Assembly: GCA_019321725.1 (NCBI GenBank)
Contig: CM033106.1
Location: 31,112,118 to 31,176,117, forward strand
From: Paulownia fortunei
Lineage: Eukaryota; Streptophyta; Magnoliopsida; Lamiales; Paulowniaceae
Length of the DNA: 64,000 nt
Direction of reading: 5' to 3'
The stretch's first letter is position 1. Each line of letters starts with the position of its first letter. The notes beneath the pieces were generated by a model that saw nothing but the letters and a program-made list of their open reading frames with translations, made no database searches and was not told the origin of the DNA. Below are positions 11,576 to 23,592 of the stretch, piece after piece. A program made the translations under genes and the position numbers.

Positions 11576-12267
11576 CTGAAAGAGGGGGGAAGGGGGTATA
11601 TAATGAGGAAATACAAGTCAGACGCCAAAATTAAAGATTCTATGAAAATAATGACAAGCCTATAAAAAATGAAAAGAACATGCAAACCCGTCCTGGGAAT
11701 TGTGCGTCCCCCAAGCACCTTCCAATGGCTTTTTCCCCACCCACATCCCAGGGTCCACCCAAATAAAGCTACATCATCATTTTTAATTCAACTCTACTAG
11801 CACAGAGATAATATAGCATTAATAAAAGAGCATTCTTTGTATTGTTTCATCACAATGCACACCAAAAAAGAGTTTACATGCACAATGTTCCAAACTACAT
11901 TTACTTGAAATCTAAATAAAACAACTGAAAATCAGAACGACCAACTCATCAAACAAGAACAGAAAAAAGAAACTCCTGCACAACTAACATACAATGTGAC
12001 AGCCTCCCCCCACTCCCTAAAACAAATGCCAAAACCCATACATTATCGACTCTAAACGCATAGTTTAAACTAAAACTTCGGCACATCAGTTCGTTCATGT
12101 TTATTCAATCAGCACATATATAACTAAAGTAGCACAACAATCAGATCAAGACAACGAATCTCAATTAGGTTTTTTGCATGACTTGTAAACAATCAAGCAT
12201 AGAACATAAACAAACAAATAAACAAAACACCAATCGAGCATAACAAACAAGAAAAAGAAAAACTCAC
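11576..12267 (-). other. 5' UTR intron of TOC132
   Basis: Minus-strand donor CCTG|GTGAGT at 12267 and acceptor CTCTTTCAG ending at 11576 bound a 692-base intron 29 bases upstream of the ATG. The pyrimidine-rich tract before the acceptor is clear. A leader exon should lie at 12268 to about 12390, where GA-rich sequence is found. Confidence 0.6.
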
Positions 12268-12398
12268 CAGGCGATACGGGTAATACATATATATATAGAT
12301 AAAGAGACAGAGAGAGATACTTCCAGAGAGAGAAAAATCGGGCTCTGAGTTTGCAGTAGAAAGAGAGAGGAGCTTTTTCTCGAGTGGGAGTCTTCGAA

Positions 12399-12406
12399 TA
12401 TATAGC
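12399..12406 (-). promoter_or_regulatory. Possible TATA box of TOC132
   Basis: AGCTATATATTCG on the minus strand lies about 130 bases upstream of the proposed leader-exon donor. Confidence 0.35.
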
Positions 12407-13961
12407 TAAAATTTTAGCTATAGTTAGGTGAAAAAAAGAGGATAAGAGCTGATCGACGGCTGAGTGTGGTTGAGGAGTTTAGATCCGACGGTGGAGAAAG
12501 GGGGCCTCGAAGTCATCGTGAAATTGCTGAAGCCCCAATCATGGTGACGTCGACTTAAAGGAGGAAAAGGTTAGGTGTTTTAGGGAACAGGTGCTGCCGC
12601 AAAGTCACGTGTTTTGACTTATTTAGCCTTATGTCGACCGTAGATTCGAGAATCTATATGCATTTTTTTTTTCATATTATAATTATAAAAATAATATATT
12701 TGTAAAATGTCATGAAAGTCTATTGCTGAATATTGAAGACAAAATCAAATAAAATCAATTTTTGGAATATATGGTATTAATGATAAAAAAAAACATTTTT
12801 TAGTACAATTGGAGTTGATTTACAGTTACAATATTTTGAATCGAATATTCCTTTTCGTGGTAGTAATAAGTCAAATTATACAACTTTTTAGAAATCATTT
12901 TTTAGTGCAATGGGGGTTGATTTGCATTTACGGTATTTAGAAATTGAATATTCGGTAATAAGTGAAATTATACCACTTTCTACTAACGTATTAAATATTA
13001 TCACAAAACTTTCATATCAAAATACTTAATAATGTTCTTTTTTAAATAAACTCACGGAATCATTCTATTGCACTTAAAAAATTATTTAATTTAACTTGGT
13101 AACTGCATACAAAGGACCTTATGATATTTGATACCATAAACTAACAATAGAGGTGAAGTATATATATACACCACAAAAATATCATTTAATACTTTCGAAA
13201 AACATTGGATTTTAGATTGTACTTAAGAAAAACTAAGAAATACTTTTACTCTGGATTAAGTTAATCCAAGTGGTAAGGTTAAATTGTTAGTGTTAACACT
13301 TCAATAACTAATAATAAAAAGAGGGATTAAGAACACATGATCACATCTTTAATTTAAATGAATTTGGCACCAAATTGAAAAAACAAAGTATCAAATGAGA
13401 ATCTAGATTCAAGTAGTTGTAGATATATATAGTTCTTTGTATTTTAATTTTAAATATGGACTTGAACCTATTGTAAATATGTATTAAAAATTGTTGAATT
13501 CAGATCTTAACCACCCTAAATTCACTCCATTTTTTTATTTTTTTTTTGCTTTATTAATTTTTTTCATCGTGGATCTTGTAGTCGGGTGTGATCCATGATT
13601 CATAAGATATTTCAGTCGGTTGTGCTCCAAGATAATTGGATCAAACTTCTACGACATTTGAATTAGAAGTCCAGCCCACTAACAGCTTTCTCTTCGCTAT
13701 TGGACTTCAGTATAGTTCTAGCCTTTTATTTATCTTGGGACTCAAAGATGAGATTCAGACACGGTTGAAATCGGGCCCGACCTGAATAAACAGTCCCACA
13801 TCAAGTGGGTTCTGGGGGTTATGGAAGCCCACATTGTCGTTGTGTAAATTGTAAACCTGAATAACGGAGCCTCCTTTTACTAATGGTCAACGGTGAACGC
13901 CACGCAGCCACCTATCTCAGGCGGCGATGCACGCCGGAGCTCACATGTTGCCCTTCTTGCT
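12407..13961. other. Divergent intergenic region between TOC132 and PPR gene
   Basis: Shared upstream region of two genes transcribed away from each other. The TOC132 side (12420-12620) is relatively GC-rich; the middle is AT-rich and holds a tandem duplication at 12795-12985. No gene is supported. Confidence 0.5.
12795..12985. repeat. Imperfect tandem duplication, unit about 95 bp
   Basis: Copy 1 (about 12795-12890) and copy 2 (about 12897-12985) share the order TTTTTTAGT-CAAT-GG-GTTGATTT, then a GAATATTC core, then AGTAATAAGT-AAATTATAC. Copy 2 lacks about 10 bases in the middle. Confidence 0.7.
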
Positions 13962-13984
13962 ATGAAACCCCAAAAGATTCGTAG
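13883..13984 (+). other. Upstream ORF overlapping PPR start
   Basis: An ATG at 13883 opens a 33-codon frame ending at TAG 13982-13984, out of frame with and overlapping the PPR start at 13962. It would hinder translation only if the transcript starts upstream of 13883. Confidence 0.3.
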
Positions 13985-15743
13985 GTATCCTTGCGTTATC
14001 CAAAATTTTCTTACTCTCACCTCACGAGGTCAACTCCGAGAAGCAGTTGACGCTTTGCCTCTCTTATCTCGCAAAGGCTTTTCTTTGAAATCCAAAATAA
14101 TTGCCTCTCTCATTCAACAATGTGCCAATGCAAAATCCATTAAAGAAGGCAAATGGATTCACCTTCATTTGAAGCTCACGGGTTCGAACCACCCCAACAC
14201 TTTTTTGTCCAACCATTTGATGAATATGTATGCGAAATGTGGTGATCATGTAAAGGCGCGCGAGGTGTTCGATAAAATGAGTGCGAGAAATTTGTATTCT
14301 TGGAACAATATGATCTCTGGGTATGCGAATCTGGGGATGGTGAAGGCTGCGAAAAGATTGTTTGATAAAATGCCTGAGAGGGATTTTGTAAGTTGGAATA
14401 CGATGGTGATGGCGTATGTGCACAGCGGGTGGTTTGATGAGGCTTTAAGGTTTTACATGGAGTTAAGAAGTTTGGGTATTGGGTATAATGAGTATAGTTT
14501 TGCCGGGGTGTTAACGGCATGTGTTAAGTTGAGGGAGTTGTGGCTTGCCAAACAATTGCATTGTCAGGTTTTTCTTGTAGGGTTTTTGTCGAATGTGGTT
14601 CTTTCGAGTTCTATTATGGATGTGTATGCAAAATGTGGTGAACTGGGAGATGCTAGGAGGTTGTTTGATGAGATGAGAAAGAGGGACGTTCTTGCTTGGA
14701 CCACTTTGGTTTCAGGTTATGCTCAAGGGGGTGATATGAAATCGGCTCACGAAATTTTTGACGCAATGCCCGAGAAGAATTCTGTTTCTTGGACTGCTTT
14801 GATTGCGGGGTACGCCCACAATGGGATGGGATGTCATTCCCTTAAGTTATTGGCAGAGATGATCAGACTTAATGTAGAACCTGATCAATTTACTTTCAGT
14901 AGTTGCTTGTTCGCTTGTGCTAGCATAATTTCTCCTGATCATGGTATACAACTTCATTCACATATGATAGCCGCTGGTATTAGGCCTAATGTAGTAGTTG
15001 TGAGTTCTCTCATTGACATGTATTCAAAGTGTGGAAGCTTAGAAGTTGCAAAAAGAGTTTTTGATACAATGGAAAACAAGCAGTATGTTGTGTTGTGGAA
15101 CACAATGATATCTGCATTAGCACATCATGGATGTGGTAAACAAGCAATAAAGATTTTTGCTGATATGGTGAGGTTAGGCGTGAAACCAGATCGTGTCACC
15201 TTTCTCGTCCTCCTTAATGCATGTAGTCATTCAGGGCTTGTGCAAGAAGGACTTTGTTTGTTTGAGTCCATGATGCCAGATTACAATATTATTCCTGATC
15301 AAGAGCATTATGCATGCTTAATTGATCTACTAGGCCGGTCAGGATGTTTTGATGAGGTGATGAATCAGCTGAAGAAGATGCCATGTAGACCTGATGATCG
15401 TGTTTGGAATGCCTTACTTGGTGTTTGTAGAATTCACGGAAATCTAGAATTGGGAAGAATAGTGGCAAGACACCTTGTTGAACTAGAGCCTCAATCCCCT
15501 GCAGCATATCTTCTACTGTCAGGCATATATGCTGCTCTTGGGAGGTGGGAATCTGCACAAGAAGTGAGACAGCTTATGAACGCGAGACATGTGGAAAAAG
15601 ACCAGGCCCTTAGTTGGTTAGAAATTGATAGAACATTGCACTTAGATACCAAACCTAATAAGTTGCATCATCCTGAAAAGGAAACAACCTCGGTATTGGA
15701 ACTGTTAGCTGATGGGAGCTCATTATATAATGTTGAAAGGTAA
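13962..15743 (+). CDS. PLS-class pentatricopeptide repeat protein, E subgroup
   Basis: Predicted 593-residue RNA-binding PPR protein, expected to act in mitochondria or plastids, often in C-to-U RNA editing or transcript processing. Repeats run from about residue 60, for example LMNMYAKCGDHVKAREVFDKM, NLYSWNNMISGYANLG, DFVSWNTMVMAY, DVLAWTTLVSGYAQ, SVSWTALIAGYAHNG and YVVLWNTMISALAHHG. The C-terminal E region (IHGNLELGRIVARHLVELEP, YLLLSGIYAALGRWESAQEVRQLM) is present, but no DYW deaminase domain. The start is the first in-frame ATG; the frame is open upstream to a GTG at 13893 but no earlier in-frame ATG exists. The basic N-terminus (KPQKIRRYP) could be an organelle-targeting peptide. Closest match by memory is At2g21090, of similar length. 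Intronless, as usual for PPR genes. Confidence 0.88.
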   Translation: MKPQKIRRYPCVIQNFLTLTSRGQLREAVDALPLLSRKGFSLKSKIIASLIQQCANAKSIKEGKWIHLHLKLTGSNHPNTFLSNHLMNMYAKCGDHVKAREVFDKMSARNLYSWNNMISGYANLGMVKAAKRLFDKMPERDFVSWNTMVMAYVHSGWFDEALRFYMELRSLGIGYNEYSFAGVLTACVKLRELWLAKQLHCQVFLVGFLSNVVLSSSIMDVYAKCGELGDARRLFDEMRKRDVLAWTTLVSGYAQGGDMKSAHEIFDAMPEKNSVSWTALIAGYAHNGMGCHSLKLLAEMIRLNVEPDQFTFSSCLFACASIISPDHGIQLHSHMIAAGIRPNVVVVSSLIDMYSKCGSLEVAKRVFDTMENKQYVVLWNTMISALAHHGCGKQAIKIFADMVRLGVKPDRVTFLVLLNACSHSGLVQEGLCLFESMMPDYNIIPDQEHYACLIDLLGRSGCFDEVMNQLKKMPCRPDDRVWNALLGVCRIHGNLELGRIVARHLVELEPQSPAAYLLLSGIYAALGRWESAQEVRQLMNARHVEKDQALSWLEIDRTLHLDTKPNKLHHPEKETTSVLELLADGSSLYNVER

Positions 15744-17782
15744 AATTTTCTAATTTTTTTTCTCTTCACCCCGTCTAAAGAAGACGGGAGGGAAACCCTT
15801 TTTTCCTTTTTAAAACTGGAACATTTTATTGCAGAAGTTTTTGCTAAACACTGATTTCTTTTTTATCTGATTCACTTCTCTATATCAAGATTTTTTTTTG
15901 GTTGCATTAACTTTGTTGAAATTTTGGATGGTAGGACTTTTTGTATTTCTGTTCTATTCTCATTGTATCTTTACTAAACTTGCATAAGAGACATAGGATG
16001 TTAGTGCGTGGTCATTCTGTTATTTTATCATCCCAAATACACCAGTATGTGGACATAAATCATGGAGTATCTCTGTGCCTAGAACATTTGAATCCTCTGA
16101 AGTAATACATTCTGACATATTAATCAATCAGTAAGATAACTTTTGCTGCAACAGCAGACTGGTGCCCGACAGCATATGACACTTTTTATGCTATCAATGT
16201 TGAAACCTTGATGATTTTGGTCGAATTACCTATTGAGGTAGTTAGGGTTCGTACAGAATGCTAAAACCTCATATCCCTGGTTCATATAAGGTTCCTTTTG
16301 ATAGTCTCAAAATCAGCGTAAGACGTGGCTCGTTTTCCTTAGTTTTGTATCTTTTCTTTTCTGTCACCCTTCAAAGATAGCGATGTGTGATTGGTTGGAC
16401 GGACTTAGCTATGAAACATGCTGATTATTATCCTTTAAATATATGAATCTCTTGTCCATATTCTGCACTCGAAACTGCAAGGTTATGACATTTGGATGCC
16501 AGAGAATAAAAGAAATAGATTGCAGCTGTACAAGATGCACAGAGCTGAGGATTCAAGCACATATCCCTTTGCATTAGCATTTTTCTCTCTTTTTTCATTT
16601 ACTTTCATCTTGATAGGCAAATCATGTCCATTCTTTAGTTAATACCTCAGAAAGAAGTTAAAGATTTGTTTTGTTTTTGAAATTTCTCCTCTCTCTCTCT
16701 ATTTGTGTTTCTTTTTCCTGTCAACTTAAGGTGGAAAGAAAAATGAAATATTTTGCAGTCTATAACGACATTTAGGTTGAAAGTTGGAGTGGCAAGTTCC
16801 GAACTTTTCCTGATCATTAATCTTCAGTATCCCACAATGAGTTATAAAGTTGGGTGATATTTCCTAGTGGATTTATGGTTGGCTGATGGTGAAATTTTGG
16901 TTAATCAATTATTATAGTTATTTTATACACTGGAATGACCTCATTTTCTGAAAGTCATATATACAATTTTCCTTAAGCATTCATTCAAGAAGCCCTTTAC
17001 CAGGGAGGAAAGTAACTTGCTGATTATGGTAGAAGTAGCTAGCTGTTTTCACTAATGCTATGCCATATTCCGTTACCAGTCTGCACGATGTTCAGAAAAG
17101 GAATGGTTCTTGTACAATGCGTTCAAGTTGCCGAATTGATTCTTTCATACTTAGCAGTTTGGCGCAATGTTGCTTATGATCACATCACATGTATCTCATT
17201 GTTATTCTATGTAAGCCCTAACATAATTAAATATTAATGTGACAATCACATTGTACCTACCGCCTACAGCTCAAACTCTATTAGTTTTTTAAAAGTAGTT
17301 GGTAGTTGTTATTCACCGAATATCCTTCATTACATGATTGGAAAACCCTTGGCACATTACAACTTTAGATTAATCTCTAATTTAACAATGTCATCACATG
17401 TAAAAAAATTATAATTATATTTTTTTATACAATAATCGAGTCTAAGTTATCAAATAAAGGGTACTCGTAAAATATGATATTTTCATATATAAATCAAATT
17501 AAAAAAAAATCAGCTAACGTGTGCATTGGACAGCCATACAAGTGGACCCTCCAATAAGATAAATCTATTATAACATCCCGCCAATCATTCAATCAAGCCG
17601 GCCCACCAACACCAAATACAACAAGGCATGGCCACCATTGACATTGAAATGGAGCTACAACTATTCGATATCTTCATCCTGTGCATTAATAATCAGGAGA
17701 GAGAAGCCAATAATAAAGCCGTGCAAGAAGAAGAGGAAGGAACAAGAAATTGATAAACCTCCTTTTCTTCTTGCGTTCGACA
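15744..17782. other. Intergenic region, PPR to PI-PLC
   Basis: About 2 kb. The first part is probably the PPR 3' UTR; a pyrimidine run lies near 16688-16700. The last 200 bases are less AT-rich and should contain the promoter and leader of the PLC-like gene. No gene recognised. Confidence 0.5.
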
Positions 17783-18739
17783 ATGGGTGCTGAGGTTTCC
17801 AAACAAGTCGAACGAAGAAAAACAATCTCAACAGAGAAGAAAACCCTGGTTGACCTCAATCAAAATGGAGGGTCCGACTTCCCCGGCTCCGACTACCACC
17901 CAGCCGACCGAAAAAACTGGATGTCGGCCCTCAACCCTGACAAAGTCCGCATTAACCAGATTGTATGGCCCGGCACGCACGATTCCGCCACCAACAAAAT
18001 TGGAATCCCCCTCGTGACCCGACCCTTCGCGCAATGCCAATCTCTCTCGATCTACCAGCAGCTGAAAACGGGTGCCCGCGTTCTCGACATCCGGGTACAA
18101 GAAGATCGCCGCGTCTGCCATGGAATCCTCCTCAGTTACAGCGTCGACGTCGTAATCAACGACTTGAAGAAATTTATCCAGGAGACACAGTCCGAAATCA
18201 TAATTTTAGAAATACGAACCGAGTTCGGGCACGATGATTCACCTGATTTCGACAAATACTTGGAAGATCAACTCGGGGAATTTTTGATCCACCAGGACGA
18301 TCAAGTATTCAACAAAACAATATCCGAGCTACTGCCGAAGCGGGTCATTTGCGTGTGGAAGCCGAGGAAAACGCCGCAGCCAAAAGCAGGTGGTCCGTTG
18401 TGGAGTTCGGGTTACCTGAAGGACAACTGGATCGACACTGATCTACCGTCGACCAAGTTCGAGAGCAACATGAAGCATTTAGGAGAGCAGCAGCCGGTGG
18501 CGAACCGGAAGTACTTTTACCGGGTTGAGAACACGGTTACGCCGCAGGCGGATAACCCGGTATTGTGCGTGAAGCCAGTGACGGATCGGATCCACCCGTA
18601 TGCGAGGTTGTTTATAGCTCAGACCTTTGCGGGGGGGATTGCAGACAGGTTGCAGATATTTTCGACAGATTTTATTGATGAGGATTTTGTGGATGCATGC
18701 GTTGGTTTGACGAGCGCCAGGGTTGAAGGGAAAGCTTGA
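17783..18739 (+). CDS. PI-PLC X-domain-containing phosphodiesterase-like protein
   Basis: Predicted 318-residue protein with only the X half of a phosphatidylinositol phospholipase C. The catalytic-type histidines lie in WPGTHDSAT (His66) and VCHG (His113), with LDIRV between them and EIIILEIRTEF after them, the layout of bacterial-type PI-PLC folds. No Y domain, C2 domain or EF hand is present, so it is not a classical plant PI-PLC. The N-terminus MGAEVSKQ fits the myristoylation pattern (Gly2, Ser6), which suggests membrane anchoring; no signal peptide or GPI tail is seen. The frame is open a little upstream, but the ATG at 17783 gives this conserved start. Similar by memory to Arabidopsis At4g38690-type proteins. 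Substrate unknown. Intronless. Confidence 0.85.
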   Translation: MGAEVSKQVERRKTISTEKKTLVDLNQNGGSDFPGSDYHPADRKNWMSALNPDKVRINQIVWPGTHDSATNKIGIPLVTRPFAQCQSLSIYQQLKTGARVLDIRVQEDRRVCHGILLSYSVDVVINDLKKFIQETQSEIIILEIRTEFGHDDSPDFDKYLEDQLGEFLIHQDDQVFNKTISELLPKRVICVWKPRKTPQPKAGGPLWSSGYLKDNWIDTDLPSTKFESNMKHLGEQQPVANRKYFYRVENTVTPQADNPVLCVKPVTDRIHPYARLFIAQTFAGGIADRLQIFSTDFIDEDFVDACVGLTSARVEGKA

Positions 18740-20086
18740 ATAGATTCTCAGTTATTTCATGCTACTACTTCCTTTCCACGTATTGTATATCCTCCATGAC
18801 GGGTCGGGTCCATGTTCGGGTTTGAATACATTATCTTTGTTGCTACCTCTGCTGTTTTGTATAAATTGTGAATCTCTGTATTGTCCGTTTTATTTGTTTT
18901 TATTCTTGGGATGCTGTATCAAATTTATTTGTTTATATAATTTGTGCAAAGAGGTGTTACAGTTGGAATAAATAATACAGAATGAATATCATCTCATCTA
19001 ACCTAACATTTTTCTATTTTTGGGAACACGGAAAGGTAACCAACAGCAACCAATATAATATTGTTTTAGACGTGATTAAAAACAAATGAATTATTGTATT
19101 GTAATTTGTGTATTTTTTATTGTATTATATTAATTGTTAATTATAAATTTAAAAAAAAATATTTATTACTCTTTAATATTTAATAGATGATAATCAAATA
19201 TTTTCAATCTTTTATTTCAAGTTCCAATTTCATCTCGTTTTTTTTTTTTTTCAATATGCGTTAAATATATATGATTCAAATCAAAATATAGATTTTAAAA
19301 AATATTTTTTATACTGTTAATATATATTTATAATATAAAATACAAACTAAAATACCAAATCAAAACAGAAAATCCACATAGAATCCATACTGATAATGAA
19401 GGGCCACCAATATAGTAGCATCCCTTCATTTTTCAGCAAGGCATTCAAAAGGAGAAACAGATTGCATGACATTGACCACGGTAAAAACTCAAACACACAA
19501 TAAAACAAACTGCCGGAGAGTAGGACAATAACCATAGATCTTCACATATGTCGAAATGTCGTGTGAATGCACTCTCTCATTTTAGGATTCTTTTTACATT
19601 ATCCCAGAACCCTAACCATAATTCTTCAATCTTCAAAAAACTTGAATCCATGATCTAAGAAATCGTGTCCGACAGTGATCCAACAATTTATGGGCACTAG
19701 ACCATGTAAAAAAATTCACTTAATAAACAAATGTGTTGTTTTGTTAACTGTCTTAACCAATTAACAAGGTATTGCTGAAAGAATGCTTTGGTCCTTGGCT
19801 TGGGAGTTTCTGCTCACAGCATTCCAGTTGGATGTTCTCCTCCATGCACAGTGTGCTTCTTGCATATTCCTCTTAACTTCTTTCCGTGAAATCCACAGTG
19901 ATACCTCTTCCATAGTTGTCCCTCAAATGGTGATCCAGGAAAGCTTCTGTTTAGTTTCATTGGGAAGGCCTTCAAAATGTATCTTTATGATATCCCAATA
20001 ATTGCAGGAGCCTTCTGAAGTTGCATGAGAGTATTGTCATTCCTAGGATGCTTCCTGTAACCAACTAGCGTCCAGCAGATTGCGCT
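18740..20086. other. Convergent 3' region of PLC-like gene and FIO1-like gene
   Basis: Contains the expected 3' UTR of the PLC-like gene (to about 19000), an AT-rich centre with A/T runs (19080-19340), and the probable 3' UTR of the methyltransferase gene. No other gene is supported. Confidence 0.5.
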
Positions 20087-23000
20087 CTATCTTCCGAGGT
20101 TAGAGCTGGGAGCACCAGCCAATACCCTTCCAGTGCAAAACTTATTCATCAGAACTTCTTCAAGATGCCGAAAAATTAACGAAAATAAACCTGCAATTAA
20201 AGAAGAGCAAAATTACATTGAGAAGTAACCTTGGTTGTACTCAAGTTTCCACAGACAGGAGCATATCTGTCTGTATCACATGACCCACCAGTTTACAAAA
20301 CCTTTTAAATGGAGATGAAGAATTGACAAGTTGAACATCAAAACAAAAATACCTAACACAACATAGGGTAAAGAGTTAGAAATTCACCCCACTGAACAAA
20401 CAATGAAAGGAATGATAAGAAGTTAAATAATGTTATAAACAAAATATAATAAGATGCAATGAATAAGCCAAGTAGGCTAACGAAATCCACATGAACACAG
20501 GAAGCAAAGGGCTTCACAAGCAGAGCAGGAAGATTCAAATTGACAGAACTCTCTGGACAGATTTCAGAATACAAACTATGGCTATCAAGGGCTGAGAAGG
20601 AGAAAAAAAAGAGCGGACACAAATATTTAAGATGGTTATTTTACATTACATTGAGATTTTTTTGTTTAAACTAGCATTTAAGCTTCCAGAATGTAGACAA
20701 GCGGAGACATCAACAAAACTATTATTGGGGACCTATAGCAATGGCTTATTCTACCAGCTTTTAGATTTGCCATTTGAAAAAACAAATAAATCAAAGAAAA
20801 CAGAAATCGAGATACCTGAGAAGGAGGTTGCTCTCTCGAGCGATGTTCCCCTCACCAAGAGTGCTCCTGGACTTTGCTGAAACACCTATACACGGAACAG
20901 ATATAGATTATAGAACTACAATTTAGGCCTAAAGAATATAATAGCAAAATGTTAGGGGAAAATGGAATGACCGAAATACGAAAGCGCAGGGCATCCGGTT
21001 GCCTGTGGTAATCATTTGAAGAATAGGATATGTTATGGTAACTAGCAGCCTCACTCCTATTATGTGTCTCGTTCTTCAGAATTGCATCAATTTGATCCTT
21101 TGAAGCAGTGATCTTAACATAAAACTATAAGTCAGTCATCAGTTGGAAGTGATATGAATATATAAAATTGGCCAAAAGGGAACGTGATTGAGCATACATC
21201 AACATTGAAAGCAGCAGCGTCTAATTTACAGGATGCACCACAATTTGCGAGGTAGGATTCCACTGACTGCAACACGTGAAAGGCACTGTGCTGACGTTGA
21301 AGACCCTAACAAAACAGTATATAGCAATTTGAGATGCCATATCCACAAAAATTACAGATAATATAAGATGCAGAACAATAAAACATGTTGGCAAAAACTG
21401 CCATATATACAAACAGAATGGATCAAGAGTACAGACTACAATAACAACTGCAGGTTAACTACTAAGTAAAGAATTGCGACACAAGAAACTCTAATTAAAA
21501 AGTCCTGCAACTGCCATGCCACTGTTTCTCTATTCTGTTAAGAACTTTTGCAAGTACATTTAGCATCATTAGTGAATCCATTCATTCTGGCTTGCCTGAC
21601 AAAACATGACCAAATGTAGAGCTTGTGTGATTAATTTTGGAAATAACTAGCACCAAAAACCAACCAAAATAATGACGCAGCATAAGAAAAAGGTCTTAAA
21701 CCTCCAGCATGAAAGACAGATTATTCTCCTCAATCTTATGGAACGATATAATCTTCCTTGAAGCAGGCAGAAAAGACCACGCAAGCCCCCATCTTGATGT
21801 CCTGCCTTGGACAAATTCTGTTGTCTTCACTACGGTGGCTCCAACATTCCAGAGTTCAGATACCAGAATATTCAGGTTCAATTTTCTTCCAACCATAGAA
21901 GTGTACCACCTAAACAATTAAGAAAAGAGGTAAACGTCAAGGTAATTTAACAACAAATTTTACAAAAAATCACGTAATGGAGTAATGGAGATGAAATAAA
22001 CACTACACCGAAATGTGTGCTTCAGCTTAGCACTATCTTCAATGATGCGAGCGATAAAGGCATGTTCACCACCAGAACAAACCATCTCCTCTGGAGTCCC
22101 TCCACAAGAAGTCTTCGGATTTAAACCTGCTTTCTCCATTGTCTCAAAGAATGGGGGGTTGCACATACAGAAGTCAAAATTCTCCCCATCCTTGACAACA
22201 CCTAAAAGTACAGGTGGCCCATTATAACTCTTCTTCATGCCCAAATGAGTTTCGAGTACAGATGACGCCAAAAGGCCAGCGTCTTGAGCCTTTGTATTGC
22301 TAGAGTCAAAGCTACCTTCACTGCTACATTTCTGACTATTTTGCAATTCTTCTATGTGATACATTTTATCCTCAGTCCCAACCCTTCTAATTTCAATCAA
22401 GTCGGATATACGCGGATTGCTCTTGACATTTCGATTTGCCCATTCTATAGCTACATCAGTGATATCTTACAAAAACACAGGAAATAACACACTTAGCACT
22501 AAATGAAACGGTGAGAGACTGAACACAAAAAAAGAATAAGTACCTGAACCAACAAACTTCCAACCAAGAATGGATGCACCAAGAAGGGGATAGATACAAT
22601 TTGCTCCGGTACCAATATCAAAACCTTTCTTGACATCACTGTCAGCCCTGGTGGCGGGGATGATATCTGAAGCCAAAAGATCTTCTATCCAATGGATGTA
22701 ATTCGATCTGTTGGGCACTGTAGGGCAGAGCTGCCCATCAGGAATCCACCTACAATGTTAAATTTGCTCCAAATCAACAGTACTTAATAGAATTGAAAAC
22801 AAATATACGTTTACTATCCTTGTATACACTCGGTCATCGACCACCACCACCCGCAAGCGCGCACACAAAAAAAAGTCTATGTTGAAAACAAAAAAGGTTG
22901 CAGACAATGTGCAGATCTTCATTTTTATTTTTAATCTCGAAACAACTAAAAATCTTTTATAACACACTGTAGCGAATATAACCTAGATGGAAACAATAAA

Positions 23001-23592
23001 TAGACATAGCACCCTCACACACGCAATCATAGCATGAATAGAACTGCCCTTATAATTTAGCTTTGAGAACAAACCCAATTTTGCCACAATGAAACAATAA
23101 TTAAGCTATAATAAGCGAGATTTAGCTAAAAATAAACGAAATTTGCTCAAGGAAAAAATAAATAAATGAATAAACTCATTTAACGAACCTGACATAATTA
23201 ACTCTAACTAAGAATCCACACAATGCAATCAACTAAACGAGTGAACAATTCAGCTTAAAACAAAAATAATTGAGCAACAATCCTTGACGAACAGAGTAAT
23301 CCTAATCACAGCAAAAACCTAACCCCGTAATAGAATTACAAATATTTTACAATTACGCATACCAGTTGAGCCCATGATCGTGGAGAAGCAATACTCGTGT
23401 CAACTCGCGGGTAGCATTAAAATCCGTCCAATCAATTTTGGGCCGGCCGTCACGTGAGTAGAACACATAGGGCTCGAAACTCGGGTACAAAGAGCTCAAC
23501 AACCCGAAATCCGGCGGATTATCGGAGTATTTGTTTCGTGGATGGATTCCCCGCCGCTCAGCGCCATTTTTTCTCTTCCTCTTGCCTGCCAT
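20087..23592 (-). CDS. FIO1: METTL16/FIONA1-type U6 snRNA m6A methyltransferase
   Basis: RNA N6-adenosine methyltransferase; METTL16 and plant FIO1 methylate U6 snRNA and affect splicing and flowering time. Exons (minus): 23592-23363, 22749-22544, 22465-22009, 21909-21702, 21305-21198, 21112-20972, 20885-20816, 20190-20087; together 1524 bases, a 507-residue protein. The N-terminus is basic (AGKRKRKNG), as in METTL16. The SAM site is [15 protein letters not shown] (about 120-134), the catalytic motif NPPF is at 248-251, and RWYTSMVG plus [17 protein letters not shown] are family signatures. The C-terminus ends in a short helix-like segment ([15 protein letters not shown]), also seen in plant homologues. 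All introns are GT-AG; that after exon 6 has a weak donor. All key catalytic residues seem intact, so it is probably active. Confidence 0.9.

Noticed and set aside
20353..20622. Extra exon of the FIO1-like gene
   Set aside because: An acceptor-like site is present at about 20598 and the frame is open, but the family's C-terminal motif is reached in frame by joining exon 7 directly to 20190.
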